From Leptolinea sp. UBA5203 (lineage in GTDB: Bacteria; Chloroflexota; Anaerolineae; Anaerolineales; Anaerolineaceae), in the NCBI GenBank assembly GCA_002412765.1, contig DHVR01000075.1:5282-69281 (forward strand): a stretch of DNA of 64,000 bases, in the 5' to 3' direction. How positions within the stretch are numbered: the stretch's first letter is position 1; every line of letters starts with the position of its first letter. Shown here one piece after another: positions 63,503 to 64,000 of the stretch. The notes beneath the pieces are model-generated. The model saw only the letters and a program-made list of their open reading frames with translations, was not told where the DNA came from and ran no database searches. The position numbers and the translations under genes are program-made.

Positions 63503-63533
63503 TGCCCGACCTTCATAAATTGAAGGTCGGGCA
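63503..63533 (-). other. 13-bp hairpin between xylF and xylG
   Basis: TGCCCGACCTTCA (63503-63515) pairs perfectly with TGAAGGTCGGGCA (63521-63533), 5-base loop, 22 bases after the xylF stop. On the minus strand it is followed by AAATCGACC, no U-tract. It is likely to protect the xylF message or attenuate the rest of the operon. Confidence 0.7.
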
Positions 63534-63554
63534 ATCTGTTATTGAATAATTTGT

Positions 63555-64000
63555 TTATGGTTTGGCAGGTCGATCAGCTTCTGGGATGTCACGATAGACA
63601 TCATCATAAGCCTGGAATTTACTTGCGACAACCAGGTCATAAACATTGCCTTTGTTAACTTGTTGAACTTCCAGGAATACGCAGGGAACTTCGCCAGTCT
63701 TGGTGTCATCAACGGTCAATTCAGCCAGGGTGAAATTCTTCATACCAGATACAGCTTCGCCTTTCAGCAATTTGTCCATAACTTCAATGGCCAAAGGAGA
63801 AAGGTTGCGGATATCTTTCAGAATGGAAACGGTCAATTCACCTTTCACAATACTATTGCTGCCGTCAGCGGTGGCATCCTGTCCGGAAATCGGAACAATG
63901 CCAGCCAAACCTTGAGCCTTCATAGCTTGCAGGGCACCCAGTGCGGTACCATCATTGGATGCTACTACGGCGTCGATATCATTGCCCTGAGCAGTGAGGA
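63555..64000 (-). CDS. xylF: Xylose-binding protein, C-terminal part, cut by the window edge
   Basis: The frame is open through 64000; about 147 residues are seen. DIDAVVASNDGTALGALQAM and GIVPISGQDATADGSNSIVKG are the C-terminal-lobe motifs of XylF/ChvE-type periplasmic binding proteins. It captures xylose for XylGH. The first gene of the operon in transcription order as far as visible; its start, signal and promoter are outside the window. A hairpin follows its stop. Confidence 0.92.
   Translation of the reverse strand, partial: LTAQGNDIDAVVASNDGTALGALQAMKAQGLAGIVPISGQDATADGSNSIVKGELTVSILKDIRNLSPLAIEVMDKLLKGEAVSGMKNFTLAELTVDDTKTGEVPCVFLEVQQVNKGNVYDLVVASKFQAYDDVYRDIPEADRPAKP

Overview
The window reads as a stretch of chromosome from a heterotrophic, probably anaerobic member of the Chloroflexota (Anaerolineales-like). 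This is an inference. It rests on very long PAS/GAF-stacked sensor kinases, a substrate-binding lipoprotein with an LGAC lipobox and an Ala/Pro-rich linker, a Streptomyces-type xylose isomerase, and moderate GC. No rRNA, tRNA, CRISPR array, transposase or phage gene was found.

Layout. Bases 1-1458 hold a double-domain arsenite methyltransferase cut by the left edge. Bases 1596-29249 are a 28-kb signalling block, all on the minus strand. It holds (i) a three-gene operon of a PocR/PAS/GAF HisKA_2 kinase, a REC-PAS-GAF-HD-GYP c-di-GMP phosphodiesterase and a 7TM-PAS-GGDEF cyclase; (ii) four chemoreceptor genes with different sensor modules (PAS, dCache, HBM-like, 4HB), one broken by a single-base frameshift, plus cheW; and (iii) a NarL-type kinase/regulator pair. 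Bases 29765-34366 hold an AhpD-like protein, a bacterioferritin, a polytopic GT-C-like membrane protein and a DUF362 ferredoxin-like protein. An ArsR-rhodanese gene (34403-35071) diverges from a glycine betaine/proline ABC operon (proV-proX-proW, 35381-38668). A DegT-family aminotransferase follows, then an 890-base gene-poor junction with a decayed gene and small repeats, then carAB, whose sampled GC is clearly higher. Bases 45444-50023 carry yciH, a REC-GAF protein, a methyltransferase, a FucA-like aldolase and a second membrane glycosyltransferase. gltD and gltB (50063-56243) make glutamate. The right end is a xylose operon, xylF-xylG-xylH-xylA-(mutarotase-like)-xylB, running leftwards and cut at xylF by the window edge.

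How it works together. The left half is an environmental sensing module that couples small-molecule and redox sensing to c-di-GMP turnover and taxis. The right half is core nitrogen metabolism (gltBD, carAB), osmoprotection (proVXW) and pentose uptake and entry into the pentose phosphate pathway. Intrinsic-terminator-like hairpins separate most units. Both ABC operons carry a strong hairpin directly after the binding-protein gene and before the next transporter gene, which would favour excess binding protein.

Nothing here is a clear new defence or mobile system. The best candidates for novelty are the kinase/HD-GYP/GGDEF operon, the dyad over the aminotransferase promoter, the frameshifted Cys-motif PAS chemoreceptor, and the palindromes between gltB and xylB.
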